A DNA stretch of 64,000 bases from Streptomyces platensis (GCF_008704855.1 NZ_CP023691.1:2666001-2730000), one strand, 5' to 3'; shown: positions 8,791 to 17,881, counted from the stretch's first letter. Notes: generated by a model not told the origin, from the sequence alone. Numbers and translations are program-made.

Positions 8791-9732
8791 TCAGCCGCGT
8801 TTGAGACCCAGTACCTCGGCCGCCGCGAAGGTCTCGTCCGGCGGGCGCTGTGCGTAATACGGCGTCAGCAGGTCATCGAGCTCCGCATAGCTGAAGACGT
8901 CCTTCGCGGTGTCGAACTTGGCGGCGATCCGCGGGCGTTCGGCGATGGCGACCATGCCGCCGTGGACGACCAGCAGCTGGCCGTTGACCCGGGCCGCGGC
9001 CGGTGAGGCGAGATAGCCGACGAGCGGTGCGACATGTTCGGGCGCGAGCGGGTCCAGGGTGCCGTCCTCGGGCTCCTGGAAGCCGGCGAAGACGTCCTCC
9101 GTCATACGGGTGCGGGCGCGCGGGCAGATCGCGTTGGCGGTCACACCGTATTTGCCGAGCGCCAGCGCCGTGGAGGTCGTCAGGCCGACGATGCCGCCCT
9201 TGGCCGCGGCGTAGTTGGGCTGGCCCGCCGAGCCCGCGAGGAACGCCTCGGAGGAGGTGTTGACGATCCGGCCGTGCACCGGGCCGCCGGCTGCTTTGGC
9301 GCGCTCGCGCCAGTGGACCGCGGCGAAGTGGGTGGTGTTGAAGTGGCCCTTGAGGTGCACGCGGATCACCGTGTCCCACTCGTCCTCGGTCATCGAGAAC
9401 ACCATCCGGTCGCGCAGAATGCCCGCGTTGTTGACCAGGATGTCGAGCTGCCCGTAGGTCTCGACCGCCAGCCGTACCAGTGCACGGGCCTGGGCGTGGT
9501 CGGCGACATCACCGAGGTGGGCGACGGCGGTGCCGCCCGCCGCGCGGATCTCGGCGACGACGTCCTCGGCGGGCGCCGAGGAGGCCTCTCCGGATCCGTC
9601 GCGGCCCGGCTGCCCGTAGTCGTTGACCACGACGTGGGCGCCGAGACGGGCGAGTTCGAGGGCCTCGGCGCGGCCCAGACCGCGCCCGGCACCGGTGACG
9701 ATCGCGGTCAGGCCCTCCAGTGGCTGTGCCAT
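8791..9732 (-). CDS. hsd4A: SDR dehydrogenase, Hsd4A-like (3-hydroxyacyl-CoA DH)
   Basis: The 313-aa short-chain dehydrogenase carries the nucleotide-binding motif TGAGRGLGRAEA (about residues 11-22), NNAG (about 100) and a YAAAK catalytic motif preceded by NTSSEA. The extra C-terminal segment and the PRARTRMTEDVF stretch match the mycobacterial Hsd4A (Rv3502c) type, which oxidises 3-hydroxyacyl-CoA intermediates of the cholesterol side chain, rather than FabG. It is the last gene of the minus-strand operon 11822-8791. ATG 9732 has GGACAGG just upstream. The steroid assignment rests on these motifs and the operator upstream of the operon. Confidence 0.75.
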   Translation of the reverse strand: MAQPLEGLTAIVTGAGRGLGRAEALELARLGAHVVVNDYGQPGRDGSGEASSAPAEDVVAEIRAAGGTAVAHLGDVADHAQARALVRLAVETYGQLDILVNNAGILRDRMVFSMTEDEWDTVIRVHLKGHFNTTHFAAVHWRERAKAAGGPVHGRIVNTSSEAFLAGSAGQPNYAAAKGGIVGLTTSTALALGKYGVTANAICPRARTRMTEDVFAGFQEPEDGTLDPLAPEHVAPLVGYLASPAAARVNGQLLVVHGGMVAIAERPRIAAKFDTAKDVFSYAELDDLLTPYYAQRPPDETFAAAEVLGLKRG

Positions 9733-9800
9733 TCCTGTCCTCTCCAGTGGTCGCGGCACGCGGTGCGGTGCGGTGCGCTGCGAGGGGTGAACGGTGGGCG

Positions 9801-10877
9801 TCAGAGCTCTATGCAGGTGCGCAGCGCGGTGCCGGAGCGCATCTGGTCGAGCGCGTCATTGATCTCGGCGAGCTGGACGCGATGGGTGATCAGGCCTTCC
9901 AGGTCGATCCGGCCGGCCCGCCACAGGGCGATGGTCCGCTCGTAGGAGCGCAGCACATCCGCGCCGCCGTACAGGGACGGCAGGATCCGCTTCTCGTCGA
10001 AGAACAGCTCGAACATATTGACCTGGAAGGTGTCGTCCATGGCGCCCGCGCCGACCACGCACAGGGTGCCGCCGCGCCGGGTCATCTCGTAGGCGGTACG
10101 GGCGGTGGCGGACTTGCCGACCACCTCGAAGACGTAGTCGAAGCCCTCGCCCGCGGTGATCCGGGCCTTGGCGTCGGCGAACTCCTCCGGGGCGACGGCC
10201 TCGGTCGCGCCGAAGCGCAGCGCGGCCTCCCGGCGGGCGGGCACCGGGTCGACGGCGATGATCTGGGCCGCGCCGCAGGCCTTCGCCCCCTGGATGACGG
10301 AGATGCCGACCCCGCCGCAGCCGATCACCGCGACCGAGGAAGCGGCCTCCACCTCGGCCGTGTTGAGGGCGGCACCGAGCCCGGTGGTGACGCCGCAGCC
10401 GATCAGCGCGGCGATCTCGTACGGGACGTCGTCCGGGATCGGGACCGCACAGTTGGCGGCGACCACGACCTCCTCGGCAAAGGTGCCGGTGCCGGCGAAG
10501 CCGAAGACATCCCCGCCGGGGCGCCGGAAGTTGGGCGTCCCGGCGTTCATGAACCCGGCCAGGCACAGATGGGTCTGGCCGCGCCGGCAGGACGGACAGC
10601 TGCCGCAGGCGGGCAGCCAGCACATCAGGACGCGGTCCCCCTGGGTGAGTCCGGTGACGCCGTCGCCCACGTCGAGGATCTCGCCGGCGCCCTCGTGACC
10701 GGGGACGAAGGGCGCGGGCTGCGGCAGCACCCCGTTCATCGCCGAGAGGTCGGAGTGGCACAGCCCGGTCGCCCGGATGCGGATCCTGACCTTGCCGGGG
10801 CCGAAACCCACCGCCTCGATGTCGTCGAGGACTTCGAGCTTGTCCTGCCCTGTCTCGTGCTGTACGGCTGCGCGCAT
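9801..10877 (-). CDS. Zinc-dependent alcohol dehydrogenase
   Basis: The 358-aa medium-chain dehydrogenase has catalytic zinc ligands in GLCHSDLSAM and GHEGAGE, the four structural-zinc cysteines in CGSCPSCRRGQTHLC, and a Rossmann GCGGVGISV (about residues 185-193). It resembles the class III / mycothiol- or NDMA-linked group (mycobacterial AdhD type). In this operon the likely substrate is a hydroxylated sterol or other long-chain alcohol, giving the aldehyde; this is inference. GAGAGGAGC lies before the ATG. It sits between the hydratase and SDR genes with gaps of about 70 bp. Confidence 0.8.
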   Translation of the reverse strand: MRAAVQHETGQDKLEVLDDIEAVGFGPGKVRIRIRATGLCHSDLSAMNGVLPQPAPFVPGHEGAGEILDVGDGVTGLTQGDRVLMCWLPACGSCPSCRRGQTHLCLAGFMNAGTPNFRRPGGDVFGFAGTGTFAEEVVVAANCAVPIPDDVPYEIAALIGCGVTTGLGAALNTAEVEAASSVAVIGCGGVGISVIQGAKACGAAQIIAVDPVPARREAALRFGATEAVAPEEFADAKARITAGEGFDYVFEVVGKSATARTAYEMTRRGGTLCVVGAGAMDDTFQVNMFELFFDEKRILPSLYGGADVLRSYERTIALWRAGRIDLEGLITHRVQLAEINDALDQMRSGTALRTCIEL

Positions 10878-10946
10878 GTCACGGCTCCTCTCGTACGGAC
10901 GGCCGGTCCGGGCCCGGTCCGGACCGGCTGGGGCGTGCCTGACGGA

Positions 10947-11822
10947 TCAGCTGTGCTCCACCACGGTGTCGGCCAGCACCGGCGCCTCGTCCCGGTCGGC
11001 CGCGGTGACCGACACCAGGACCCGGCCGGGCTCCTGCCACAAACGGAGGCGCAGCGTCTCCCCGGGGAAGACCACACCGGCGAAGCGGGTCGTGTAGGAC
11101 CGCACCCGGGCGACCTCGCCGCCGAGCACCGTGTCGACGACGGCCTTGAGCGTGACCCCGTAGGTGCACAGCCCGTGCAGGATCGGCCGGTCGAAGCCGG
11201 CGAGCTTGGCGAACTCGGGGTCGGCGTGCAGCGGATTCCAGTCACCGGAGAGGCGGTAGAGCAGCGCCTGGTCCGGGCGGATGACGCGTTCGGTGCTCAG
11301 ATCGGGGGCGCGGTCGGGGAGTTCGAGGCGGGCGGAGGGGCCGCGTTCGCCGCCGAAGCCGCCCTCGCCGCGGACGAAGATCTGGGTGTCGCAGGTCCAC
11401 AGGGGACCTTCGTCGTCGGCCACTTCGGAGCGCAGCACGATGACGGCGGCCTTGCCCTTGTCGTACACGGCGGGGACGGTCGAGGTCTGGGTGGCCCGGC
11501 CGCCCACCGGGAGGGCGCGGTGCACGGTGACGGTCTGGCCGCCGTGCAGAACCGCGGCGAGGTCCACGTCGATGCCGGGTGCGGAGAGCCCGCCGGCGAG
11601 CGCCATACCACCGCCGGCGACGGTGGCGAAGCTGGGCAGGACGTGCAGCGCGCTCTCCAGGGTGTAGCGCAGTTCGTCCGGGTCGGTGGCGGGGTGCGCT
11701 TTCTCCGGAGTGGCCGCGCCTGCGCCGATGCCGAGGTGGTAGAGCTGGACGTCCTTGTGGTCCCAGGCGAGTTCGGTGGTCCGCGGCTCGGCGGAGGTGG
11801 CCTTGGCGGCGTCGATGGGCAT
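10947..11822 (-). CDS. hsd4B: MaoC-like 2-enoyl-CoA hydratase, Hsd4B-like
   Basis: The 291-aa protein has the double hot-dog layout of fungal/peroxisomal MFE-2 hydratase 2: an N-terminal degenerate domain (DVQLYHLGIGAG near residue 22) and a C-terminal domain with the catalytic SGDWNPLHADPEFA motif followed by PILHGLCTYG. This matches actinobacterial Hsd4B (Rv3538), which hydrates 2-enoyl-CoA of the sterol side chain. GAAGGAG precedes ATG 11822. It is first in the operon, with a KstR-type operator about 120 bp upstream. Confidence 0.8.
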   Translation of the reverse strand: MPIDAAKATSAEPRTTELAWDHKDVQLYHLGIGAGAATPEKAHPATDPDELRYTLESALHVLPSFATVAGGGMALAGGLSAPGIDVDLAAVLHGGQTVTVHRALPVGGRATQTSTVPAVYDKGKAAVIVLRSEVADDEGPLWTCDTQIFVRGEGGFGGERGPSARLELPDRAPDLSTERVIRPDQALLYRLSGDWNPLHADPEFAKLAGFDRPILHGLCTYGVTLKAVVDTVLGGEVARVRSYTTRFAGVVFPGETLRLRLWQEPGRVLVSVTAADRDEAPVLADTVVEHS

Positions 11823-11943
11823 GGGGCTGCTTGCTCCTTCACCACGAGGGGAAGACCCCGGCCCGGCCGTCCGCACCGTCGACCGCGCCGGGGTCGCATC
11901 TGGTCGGCACGGCCGCGCTCCGACAGCGCACAGGGCACACTTC

Positions 11944-11957
11944 TAGAACGCGTTCTA
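11944..11957. promoter_or_regulatory. KstR-type operator before the hydratase operon
   Basis: TAGAACGCGTTCTA is a perfect palindrome, part of a 16-bp perfect palindrome 11943-11958, and fits the mycobacterial KstR consensus TNNAACNNGTTNNA at every fixed position. It lies upstream of the minus-strand operon starting at 11822. Confidence 0.8.
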
Positions 11958-12004
11958 GCCGATGGTCCTCATGTATAGCCGATCCGTCCGGCACCCGGAA
12001 GCCC

Positions 12005-12021
12005 TCTGACGGATTGTCAGA
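12005..12021. promoter_or_regulatory. Second palindrome TCTGAC-N5-GTCAGA
   Basis: TCTGACGGATTGTCAGA has perfect 6-bp arms with a 5-bp spacer and sits 47 bp from the KstR box. The same motif recurs at 21515, 24787 and 42922. The binding protein is unknown. Confidence 0.65.
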
Positions 12022-12201
12022 AATGGGTCCCGCGAACGGCGGAGAACCTCCCCGGCCACGGGCTTCCGCCGGGCGTCGCGCACACCCCTCACGCCGGCCC
12101 ACGCCGCCCGGACCGGTACGCACGACGTACCGTCCCCTCACTTTCGTCGCGCCGGCCCCTACCTTCGATTCGCCGGTCCCCACCTTCGCTGCGCGGAACC
12201 G

Positions 12202-12213
12202 TGACATTTGTCA
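12202..12213. promoter_or_regulatory. Inverted repeat upstream of ABC/two-component operon
   Basis: TGACATTTGTCA (arms TGACA and TGTCA) lies 85 bp before the ABC ATPase start. It could be the response-regulator site or a promoter element. The rest of 11823-12297 contains no gene; 12130-12195 holds loosely repeated CCTTCG/CGCCGG units. Confidence 0.35.
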
Positions 12214-12297
12214 GGGGAGATCATCCACATTCGCCTCTAACGCCAGCCGATCACGCTCCGTAATGTCGAAGGCAAGCAGACGAGAGGCGGGGAGAGC

Positions 12298-13281
12298 ATG
12301 GCAGGGACGACAAGGCCCGGCAGCACGGCGGAGAGGGCGCGCGGCACCGCGGCGGTGGGATTCTCCGGGGTGACCCGGAGTTATGGCGCGGTGCGGGCCG
12401 TGGACGGACTGGACCTGGAGATCGCGGCGGGCGGGACGGTGGCACTGCTGGGGCGCAACGGCGCGGGCAAGTCCACCACCCTCAATATGCTGCTGGGGCT
12501 GCTGCCGCCCAGCACGGGGACGGTCCGGCTGTTCGGCGGCACACCGGAGTCGGCGGTGCTCGCGGGCCGGGTGGGCGCCATGCTCCAGGACGGCAAGGCC
12601 ATCCCGCGGGTCACGGTCCGCGAACTGATCACCTTCGTCGCCGCCACCTACCCGCACCCCATGGACGTCACCGAGGCCCTGGAGCTGGCGGGCCTCGACG
12701 AGTTCGGCGGGCGGCGGGTGGACCGGCTGTCCGGCGGGCAGGCCCAGCGGGTCCGCTTCGCGGTGGCGCTGGCCGGCAACCCCGAGCTGCTGGTGCTCGA
12801 CGAGCCGACCGCGGCACTGGACGTGGAGGCGCGCCGCGCCTTCTGGCGCTCGATGCGCGCCTATGCCCGCCGCGGCCACACCGTGCTGTTCTCCACCCAC
12901 TATCTGGAGGAGGCCGACGAGCACGCCGACCGGATCGTGGTGATCGACCGCGGCCGGGTGGTCGCCGACGGCAGCGGCGACGCCATAAAGCGGCGGGCCG
13001 GCGGCGCACAGGTCTCCTTCGACCTCGCGGGCGCCGCCACCGGGCCGCTGTCCGGGCTGCCCGGCGTGAGCGCCGTGGAGGTGCGCGGCGACCGCGCGCG
13101 GCTGCGGACGGCGGACTCCGACGCCACGGTCCTGGCGCTCGCCGGGCTCGGGCTCGTCCGCGGACTACAGGTCAGCCCCGCCAGCCTGGAGGACGCGTTC
13201 CTCGCGCTCACCTCCGCCGAAACCACCCCCGGCGCCCCGGCACACACCGCCGGCGCCCGGCCCGTGAAGGAGAGCGCGTGA
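12298..13281 (+). CDS. ABC exporter ATP-binding protein (DrrA/NatA type)
   Basis: The 327-aa ATPase powers an ABC-2-type exporter. It shows Walker A GRNGAGKST (about residues 51-59), the signature LSGGQAQRVR (about 143-152) and Walker B LLVLDEPTAALD, with a C-terminal extension typical of drug/lipid exporters. It overlaps the permease gene by 4 bp (GTGA). The arrangement ATPase, permease, histidine kinase, response regulator resembles DesKR- or LnrJK-like sensing transporters, so the substrate may be a membrane-active compound or the membrane state itself. That is inference. Confidence 0.9.
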   Translation: MAGTTRPGSTAERARGTAAVGFSGVTRSYGAVRAVDGLDLEIAAGGTVALLGRNGAGKSTTLNMLLGLLPPSTGTVRLFGGTPESAVLAGRVGAMLQDGKAIPRVTVRELITFVAATYPHPMDVTEALELAGLDEFGGRRVDRLSGGQAQRVRFAVALAGNPELLVLDEPTAALDVEARRAFWRSMRAYARRGHTVLFSTHYLEEADEHADRIVVIDRGRVVADGSGDAIKRRAGGAQVSFDLAGAATGPLSGLPGVSAVEVRGDRARLRTADSDATVLALAGLGLVRGLQVSPASLEDAFLALTSAETTPGAPAHTAGARPVKESA

Positions 13282-14009
13282 TGCTCGACTACGTCCGTCT
13301 CGAAGTCCGCCGCACCCTCCGTGACCGGGGCTTTGTCATCTTCGGTATCGGGATGCCGGTGCTGATGTATGTGCTGATGACCAATATCGGCGTGGGTCCG
13401 GGCGGCGCCGACCCGGAGTGGAAGATCGCTTCGATGGTCGGCATGGCCGCGTACGGCGCGCTGGGTTCGGCGGTCGGCACGGGCACCGGCGTCGCCGAGG
13501 ACAAGCAGCTGGGCTGGCTGCGCCAGCTGCGCATCACCCCGCTGAGCCCCCTCCGGGTGGTGGTGGGCCGCGGGCTGACCGGCTCGGTGACGGTGCTGCC
13601 GGCCCTCACCGCCGTACTGCTGGTGGGTGCCCTGGTCAATGGCGTCCGGATGCCGGCCTGGCAGTGGGCCGCGCTGGCCGGGCTGCTGTGGATCGGCACC
13701 ATGCCCTTCACGCTGCTCGGCCTGGGCAACGGCTACCGCTTGTCCGCGCAGTCCACCGGCGTGGTCAACACGGGCTGTGTGCTGCTGCTGTCGATCATCG
13801 GCGGTCTGTGGTTCCCGCCCGTGTTGTTCCCCGACTGGCTCCGCTCGCTGTCCGGGTGGACGCCCGGCAACCGCTTCGCGGAGCTCGGCCGGAGCGTCAC
13901 CCACGGCAGCGCACCGGACCTGGCCTCAGTAGCGGTACTGGCCTTCTGGCTGGCACTCTTCGGCGGATACGCGGTGTACGCGTACCGTCGGGCCGCACGC
14001 ACGGTGTGA
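13278..14009 (+). CDS. ABC-2 type transporter permease
   Basis: The 243-aa integral membrane protein has about six hydrophobic segments (for example GFVIFGIGMPVLMYVLM near residue 16, VLPALTAVLLVGALV near 95, and a last helix before the basic C-terminus YAYRRAARTV). The permease start GTG overlaps the ATPase stop as GTGA, preceded by GAAGGAG inside the ATPase gene. It forms the membrane channel for the ATPase encoded upstream. Confidence 0.88.
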   Translation: MMLDYVRLEVRRTLRDRGFVIFGIGMPVLMYVLMTNIGVGPGGADPEWKIASMVGMAAYGALGSAVGTGTGVAEDKQLGWLRQLRITPLSPLRVVVGRGLTGSVTVLPALTAVLLVGALVNGVRMPAWQWAALAGLLWIGTMPFTLLGLGNGYRLSAQSTGVVNTGCVLLLSIIGGLWFPPVLFPDWLRSLSGWTPGNRFAELGRSVTHGSAPDLASVAVLAFWLALFGGYAVYAYRRAARTV

Positions 14010-14015
14010 CCGGCG

Positions 14016-15566
14016 ATGGCGCAGACCTGGGAAGCGACAGTGCAGCACACGGAACAACGGACCGCGGGCGAGAAGAACCCCGGCGGCGCGGACGGCAGCG
14101 AGTCATGCCGTCCCGGGCGGCGGGGCCGGCAGCCGGGCCAGGGGCCGGGCAAGTACGCCTTCCTGCCCTGGCTGCTGATGGGCCTGGGCGCCTTCTCCAA
14201 CGTCATCCAGGGGAAGTCGGGCAACCCCTGGCTGGCCGGTCTCGGGCTGCTCGCCTTCAACTCCCTCTACATCAGCGTGATCTGGGCGTCCTTCAACCCG
14301 CGGCTGCGGGACTCCCGCCGCCCCGTGTACGCCCTGGGGATGCTGACCGCCGTCACCTTCGCCGTCGCGATCGGGTTCGGCGGCAACTGGTTCCTGTTCT
14401 TCCCGCTGCTGTCGCTGGCCTCCGGCACGGTCCGTGCGCTGCGCGGCAAGAAGCTCGCGCTCTGGCTGATCACGCTCAGCGGCGCGGCGGGCTATCTGAC
14501 CGGCTGGCACGACGACGACCCGTGGGGCGCGTTCGGCATCGGCTACGGCACCTTCCTGTCCGGCATGGTGACGGCCACGGTCCTCAGCCTGTTCGACACC
14601 ATCCAGGAGCTGAACACCACCCGCCAGGAACTGGCCCGCAGCGCCGTCGAGAAGGAGCGGCTGCGCTTCTCCCGCGATCTGCACGACCTGCTGGGGCACA
14701 CCCTGTCCGTAGTGGTCGTCAAGGCCGAGGCGGTCCGCCGGCTCGCCCCCCGCGATCTGGACGCGGCGCTCGCCCAGGCCACCGATATCGAGGCGGTCGG
14801 CCGGCAGGCACTGACCGAGATCCGCGAGGCCGTCAGCGGCTACCGCGAGGGCAGTCTGACCACCGAGCTGGACCGGGCCCGTTCCGCACTGGAGGCAGCC
14901 GGCATCGAGCCCGTCGTACGGCAGGCCGGGCCGCCGCTGCCCCCACAGGCCGGCGCCCTGCTGGGCTGGGTCGTCCGCGAGGGCGTCACCAACACCGTCC
15001 GGCACAGCGGCGCCACCCGCTGCGAGATCGCGGTCCACGCCGACCAGGAACGGGTACGGCTGACGATCACGGACGACGGCCGCGGCCCCCTGAGCTCCGG
15101 CGCTGCTGCGGCCCCCGGCCTGAGCTGGCTCCGCGACCTTGCCCCCGGCCGCGGCGGCGACGGGGGCGGGGAGAAGGGCGCCGGAGGGACGTTTGGCAGC
15201 CGGGGCGCGGAGGGCGGGAAGACGTACGGCGGCCGGGGCGCGGACGACGGCTGGGAGACGAACGGCGGCCGGGGCGCGGGCGACGGCCAGGAGACGGAGG
15301 TCGGCCGGGAAGCGTACGGCATACCCGGGACGGACGGCAGCGGCGGCGCGTCCCCCGCGGACGGCATCGGTGGCGACGGCGGCCCGGCGCTGCCCGGACG
15401 GTCGGGGACGGTGGGTGGTACCGGGCTGAAGGGGCTGGCCGAGCGCCTGGCCGCGGCCGGCGGCACACTGCACAGTGGCGCGGACGGCCGGCACGGCTTC
15501 CGGGTCACGGCCGAGCTCCCGGTCGGCACGGGCGACGGGGCGGATACGGAGGAGTGGACCAAGTGA
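14016..15566 (+). CDS. NarL-type sensor histidine kinase with Gly-rich insert
   Basis: The 516-aa kinase has five or so membrane segments (about residues 45-200), a HisKA_3 dimerisation domain with the phospho-acceptor His223 in FSRDLHDLLGHTLS, and a HATPase domain with N-box REGVTNTVRHS and G1 box TDDGRG. Between the G1 box and the final GTGLKGLAERLAAAGG box lies a low-complexity insert of roughly 100 residues made of imperfect GGRGA-D-G-ET repeats, where the family normally has a short ATP lid. It overlaps the response-regulator gene by GTGA. The sensed signal is probably membrane-related, as in DesK; this is inference. Confidence 0.85.
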   Translation: MAQTWEATVQHTEQRTAGEKNPGGADGSESCRPGRRGRQPGQGPGKYAFLPWLLMGLGAFSNVIQGKSGNPWLAGLGLLAFNSLYISVIWASFNPRLRDSRRPVYALGMLTAVTFAVAIGFGGNWFLFFPLLSLASGTVRALRGKKLALWLITLSGAAGYLTGWHDDDPWGAFGIGYGTFLSGMVTATVLSLFDTIQELNTTRQELARSAVEKERLRFSRDLHDLLGHTLSVVVVKAEAVRRLAPRDLDAALAQATDIEAVGRQALTEIREAVSGYREGSLTTELDRARSALEAAGIEPVVRQAGPPLPPQAGALLGWVVREGVTNTVRHSGATRCEIAVHADQERVRLTITDDGRGPLSSGAAAAPGLSWLRDLAPGRGGDGGGEKGAGGTFGSRGAEGGKTYGGRGADDGWETNGGRGAGDGQETEVGREAYGIPGTDGSGGASPADGIGGDGGPALPGRSGTVGGTGLKGLAERLAAAGGTLHSGADGRHGFRVTAELPVGTGDGADTEEWTK

Positions 15567-16168
15567 TCAAGGTCCTGCTGGCGGAGGACCAGGGAATGAT
15601 GCGGGGCGCGCTCGCGCTGCTGCTCGACCTGGAAGCGGATATGCAGGTCGTGGCACAGGTCGCGGCGGGCGACCGGATCGTCGCCGCCGCCCTGGACGCC
15701 CGCCCCGATATCGCCCTCCTGGACATCGAACTGCCCGGCCGCAGCGGTCTGGACGCCGCGGCCGAGCTTCGCGAACAGCTGCCGGCCTGCAAGGTGCTGA
15801 TCGTGACGACCTTCGGCCGCCCCGGCTATCTGCGCCGCGCCATGGAGGCCGGAGCGTCCGGTTTCCTGGTGAAGGACGGCCCGGTGGAGGAACTCGCGGC
15901 GGCGATCCGCCGGGTGCTGGCGGGCGAGCGGGTCATCGACCCCGGCCTCGCCGCGGCGGCCCTGAGCGCCGGCCCCAATCCGCTGACCCAGCGGGAGCGC
16001 GATGTCCTCACCGCCGCCGTGGACGGCGCCACGGTCGCCGATATCGCCGGCCGGCTCCACCTCTCCCAGGCCACCGTCCGCAACTACCTCTCCGCGGCCA
16101 TCGGCAAAACCGGCACCCGCAACCGCATGGAAGCGGTACGGGCGGCACGGCAGAACGGCTGGTTGTAG
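15563..16168 (+). CDS. NarL/LuxR-type response regulator
   Basis: The 201-aa protein has a receiver domain (acidic pocket AEDQ, phospho-acceptor Asp54 in LLDIEL, Lys in LVKDG) and a C-terminal LuxR-type helix-turn-helix from about residue 138 (LTQRERDVLTAA, then VADIAGRLHLSQATVRNYLS). It is coupled to the kinase gene by a GTGA overlap. It probably controls the ABC exporter encoded just upstream, in the manner of DesR. Confidence 0.92.
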   Translation: MIKVLLAEDQGMMRGALALLLDLEADMQVVAQVAAGDRIVAAALDARPDIALLDIELPGRSGLDAAAELREQLPACKVLIVTTFGRPGYLRRAMEAGASGFLVKDGPVEELAAAIRRVLAGERVIDPGLAAAALSAGPNPLTQRERDVLTAAVDGATVADIAGRLHLSQATVRNYLSAAIGKTGTRNRMEAVRAARQNGWL

Positions 16169-16188
16169 GGGGCGGGCGCCCGGTCCCG

Positions 16189-16227
16189 TCCGGCTCGCGA
16201 CGCCCGGCGCCTCCGGCTCGCGACGCC
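16189..16227. repeat. 16-bp direct repeat
   Basis: TCCGGCTCGCGACGCC occurs at 16189-16204 and again at 16212-16227, in the 115-bp gap between the convergent response-regulator and MFS genes. It is likely incidental replication slippage. Confidence 0.6.
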
Positions 16228-16283
16228 GGCCGCGCACGCGCACGCCCAGCGGAGGGAAGCGCCGGGTGGGCCGTTGACGGGTC

Positions 16284-17732
16284 TCAGCCGTGGGCGGCGT
16301 CCGCCCGGCGCTGCGGCAGCGCGACGACCATCAGCAGGATGCTGCCGAGCAGGACCACCGAGCCGACCTGGAAGGCCAGACCGTAGCCGTCCGCCAGGGC
16401 CTCGGGTCCGTCGCCCGCCTCGATCCGGGCCGCGGCGATCGTGGACAGGACCGACAGGCCCAGCGCGCCGCCCATTTGCCGGGAGGTGTTCATCAGGCCG
16501 GAGACCAGGCCCTGGTCGGCGGGGTCGGCCCCGGAGGTCGCGATGGAGGCGATCGGCGTCGCCGTCAGGCCCGCGCCCAGCGCCATCAGGATGCCGGGCC
16601 CGAGGATCGTGCCGAGGTAGGTGCCGTCGACGTCCATCGTGCCCTGCCAGACCATGCCGGACGCGGAGATCACCGCGCCGGCGATGGCCAGCGGCTTGGC
16701 ACCCAGCCGGTTCATCAGCCGAGGCGCGATCTTGGAGCCCAGGACGATGGACAGCGAGTGCGGGATGAAGGAGAGCCCGGCCTCCAACGGCCGGTAGCCC
16801 AGCACGTTCTGCACATAGAGGGACAGGAAGTACCACATGGAGAACATCGCGGCGCCGGCCAGCATCATCGCCCCGTTCGCCGCAGAGACCGAGCGCACGC
16901 GGAAGAGGCCCAGCGGCATCAGCGGGGCCTTGGCACGTGCCTCGACGGCGAGGAAGACCGCGATCACGAGCAGCCCGGCGGCCAGCGGCAGCAGCGCGGA
17001 CAGCGCCCCCCAGCCATCCGTCTCCGTCTGCACGATCCCGTAGGCCACCAGCCCGAGCCCGGCCGTCACCAGGAGCGCGCCGGGCACATCGAGCCGCCGG
17101 CCGGCCCCCTGCCGGCTCTCGGTGAGCCACAGCACCGCGCCGCCCAGCACCAGCGCCCCGATCGGCACATTGATCAGCAACACCCAGCGCCACGACAGGA
17201 ATTCGGTGAGCGTCCCGCCCACCAGGCCGCCCACCGCGCCGCCGCCCGCGCCGACCGCCGTCCAGGTGGCGATGGCGCGGGTACGGGCCGGGCCGGCCGG
17301 GAACGAGGTGGTCAGAATGGTGAGGGTGGCCGGTGAGAGGACAGCCGCGCCGATGCCCTGCACCGTACGGGCCGCGATCAGCTGCCAGGGCTCCTGCGCC
17401 AGCCCGCCCCCGAGGCTCGCGACCGTGAACAGCGCCAGCCCCAGGACGAAGATCCGCTTACGGCCGAAGAGATCGGCGGCCCGGCCACCGAGCAGCATGA
17501 AGCCCGCGAAGGTGATGACGTAGGCGTTGACGATCCACTGGAGGCCGAGCTCGCTCAGGCCCAGACCGGTCCGCATGGCGGGCAGCGCCACATTCACGAC
17601 GGAGACGTCCAGGATGACCAGGAACTGCCCGGAGCAGACCAGCAACATCACCAGCCAGGCCGGCGGGGCCGTCCTCCGGCGCGCGGTCTTGGGCAGGGCG
17701 GCGGAGGCGGCTATCGGCGGCATGCCGACCAT
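16284..17732 (-). CDS. MFS drug efflux transporter (DHA2/EmrB type)
   Basis: The roughly 482-aa protein has about 14 hydrophobic helices. MFS motifs include GGRAADLFGRKR after helix 2 and an antiporter-type VQGIGAAVLSPATL region in helix 5, as in proton-driven multidrug exporters. The start is uncertain: ATG 17732, ATG 17723 and an upstream GTG at 17783 are all possible, and none has a convincing Shine-Dalgarno. No linked regulator gene is seen. AT-richer sequence with a GATATACCGAT element at 17761-17772 may be the promoter/operator. Confidence 0.85.
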   Translation of the reverse strand: MVGMPPIAASAALPKTARRRTAPPAWLVMLLVCSGQFLVILDVSVVNVALPAMRTGLGLSELGLQWIVNAYVITFAGFMLLGGRAADLFGRKRIFVLGLALFTVASLGGGLAQEPWQLIAARTVQGIGAAVLSPATLTILTTSFPAGPARTRAIATWTAVGAGGGAVGGLVGGTLTEFLSWRWVLLINVPIGALVLGGAVLWLTESRQGAGRRLDVPGALLVTAGLGLVAYGIVQTETDGWGALSALLPLAAGLLVIAVFLAVEARAKAPLMPLGLFRVRSVSAANGAMMLAGAAMFSMWYFLSLYVQNVLGYRPLEAGLSFIPHSLSIVLGSKIAPRLMNRLGAKPLAIAGAVISASGMVWQGTMDVDGTYLGTILGPGILMALGAGLTATPIASIATSGADPADQGLVSGLMNTSRQMGGALGLSVLSTIAAARIEAGDGPEALADGYGLAFQVGSVVLLGSILLMVVALPQRRADAAHG

Positions 17733-17881
17733 GCTTGCATTCGTCGTATGAATCCCGCATCGGTATATCGGTGCATGAGCCACCTGACAGAAGACCTAGG
17801 CCGGAAGTCGCAGGGGGGCGGGGGGCTGGGGGCCGGGCTTTTCGGGGTGATGCCTTACGGGGCGAGGGGGGTGAGCCCCTA

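Noticed and set aside
9720..11978. 752-codon plus-strand frame over the sterol operon
   Set aside because: Antisense shadow of three well-supported genes.
13418..16168. Very long plus-strand frame joined to the response regulator
   Set aside because: Only its last 201 codons are a real gene; the rest is an out-of-frame reading of the permease and kinase.
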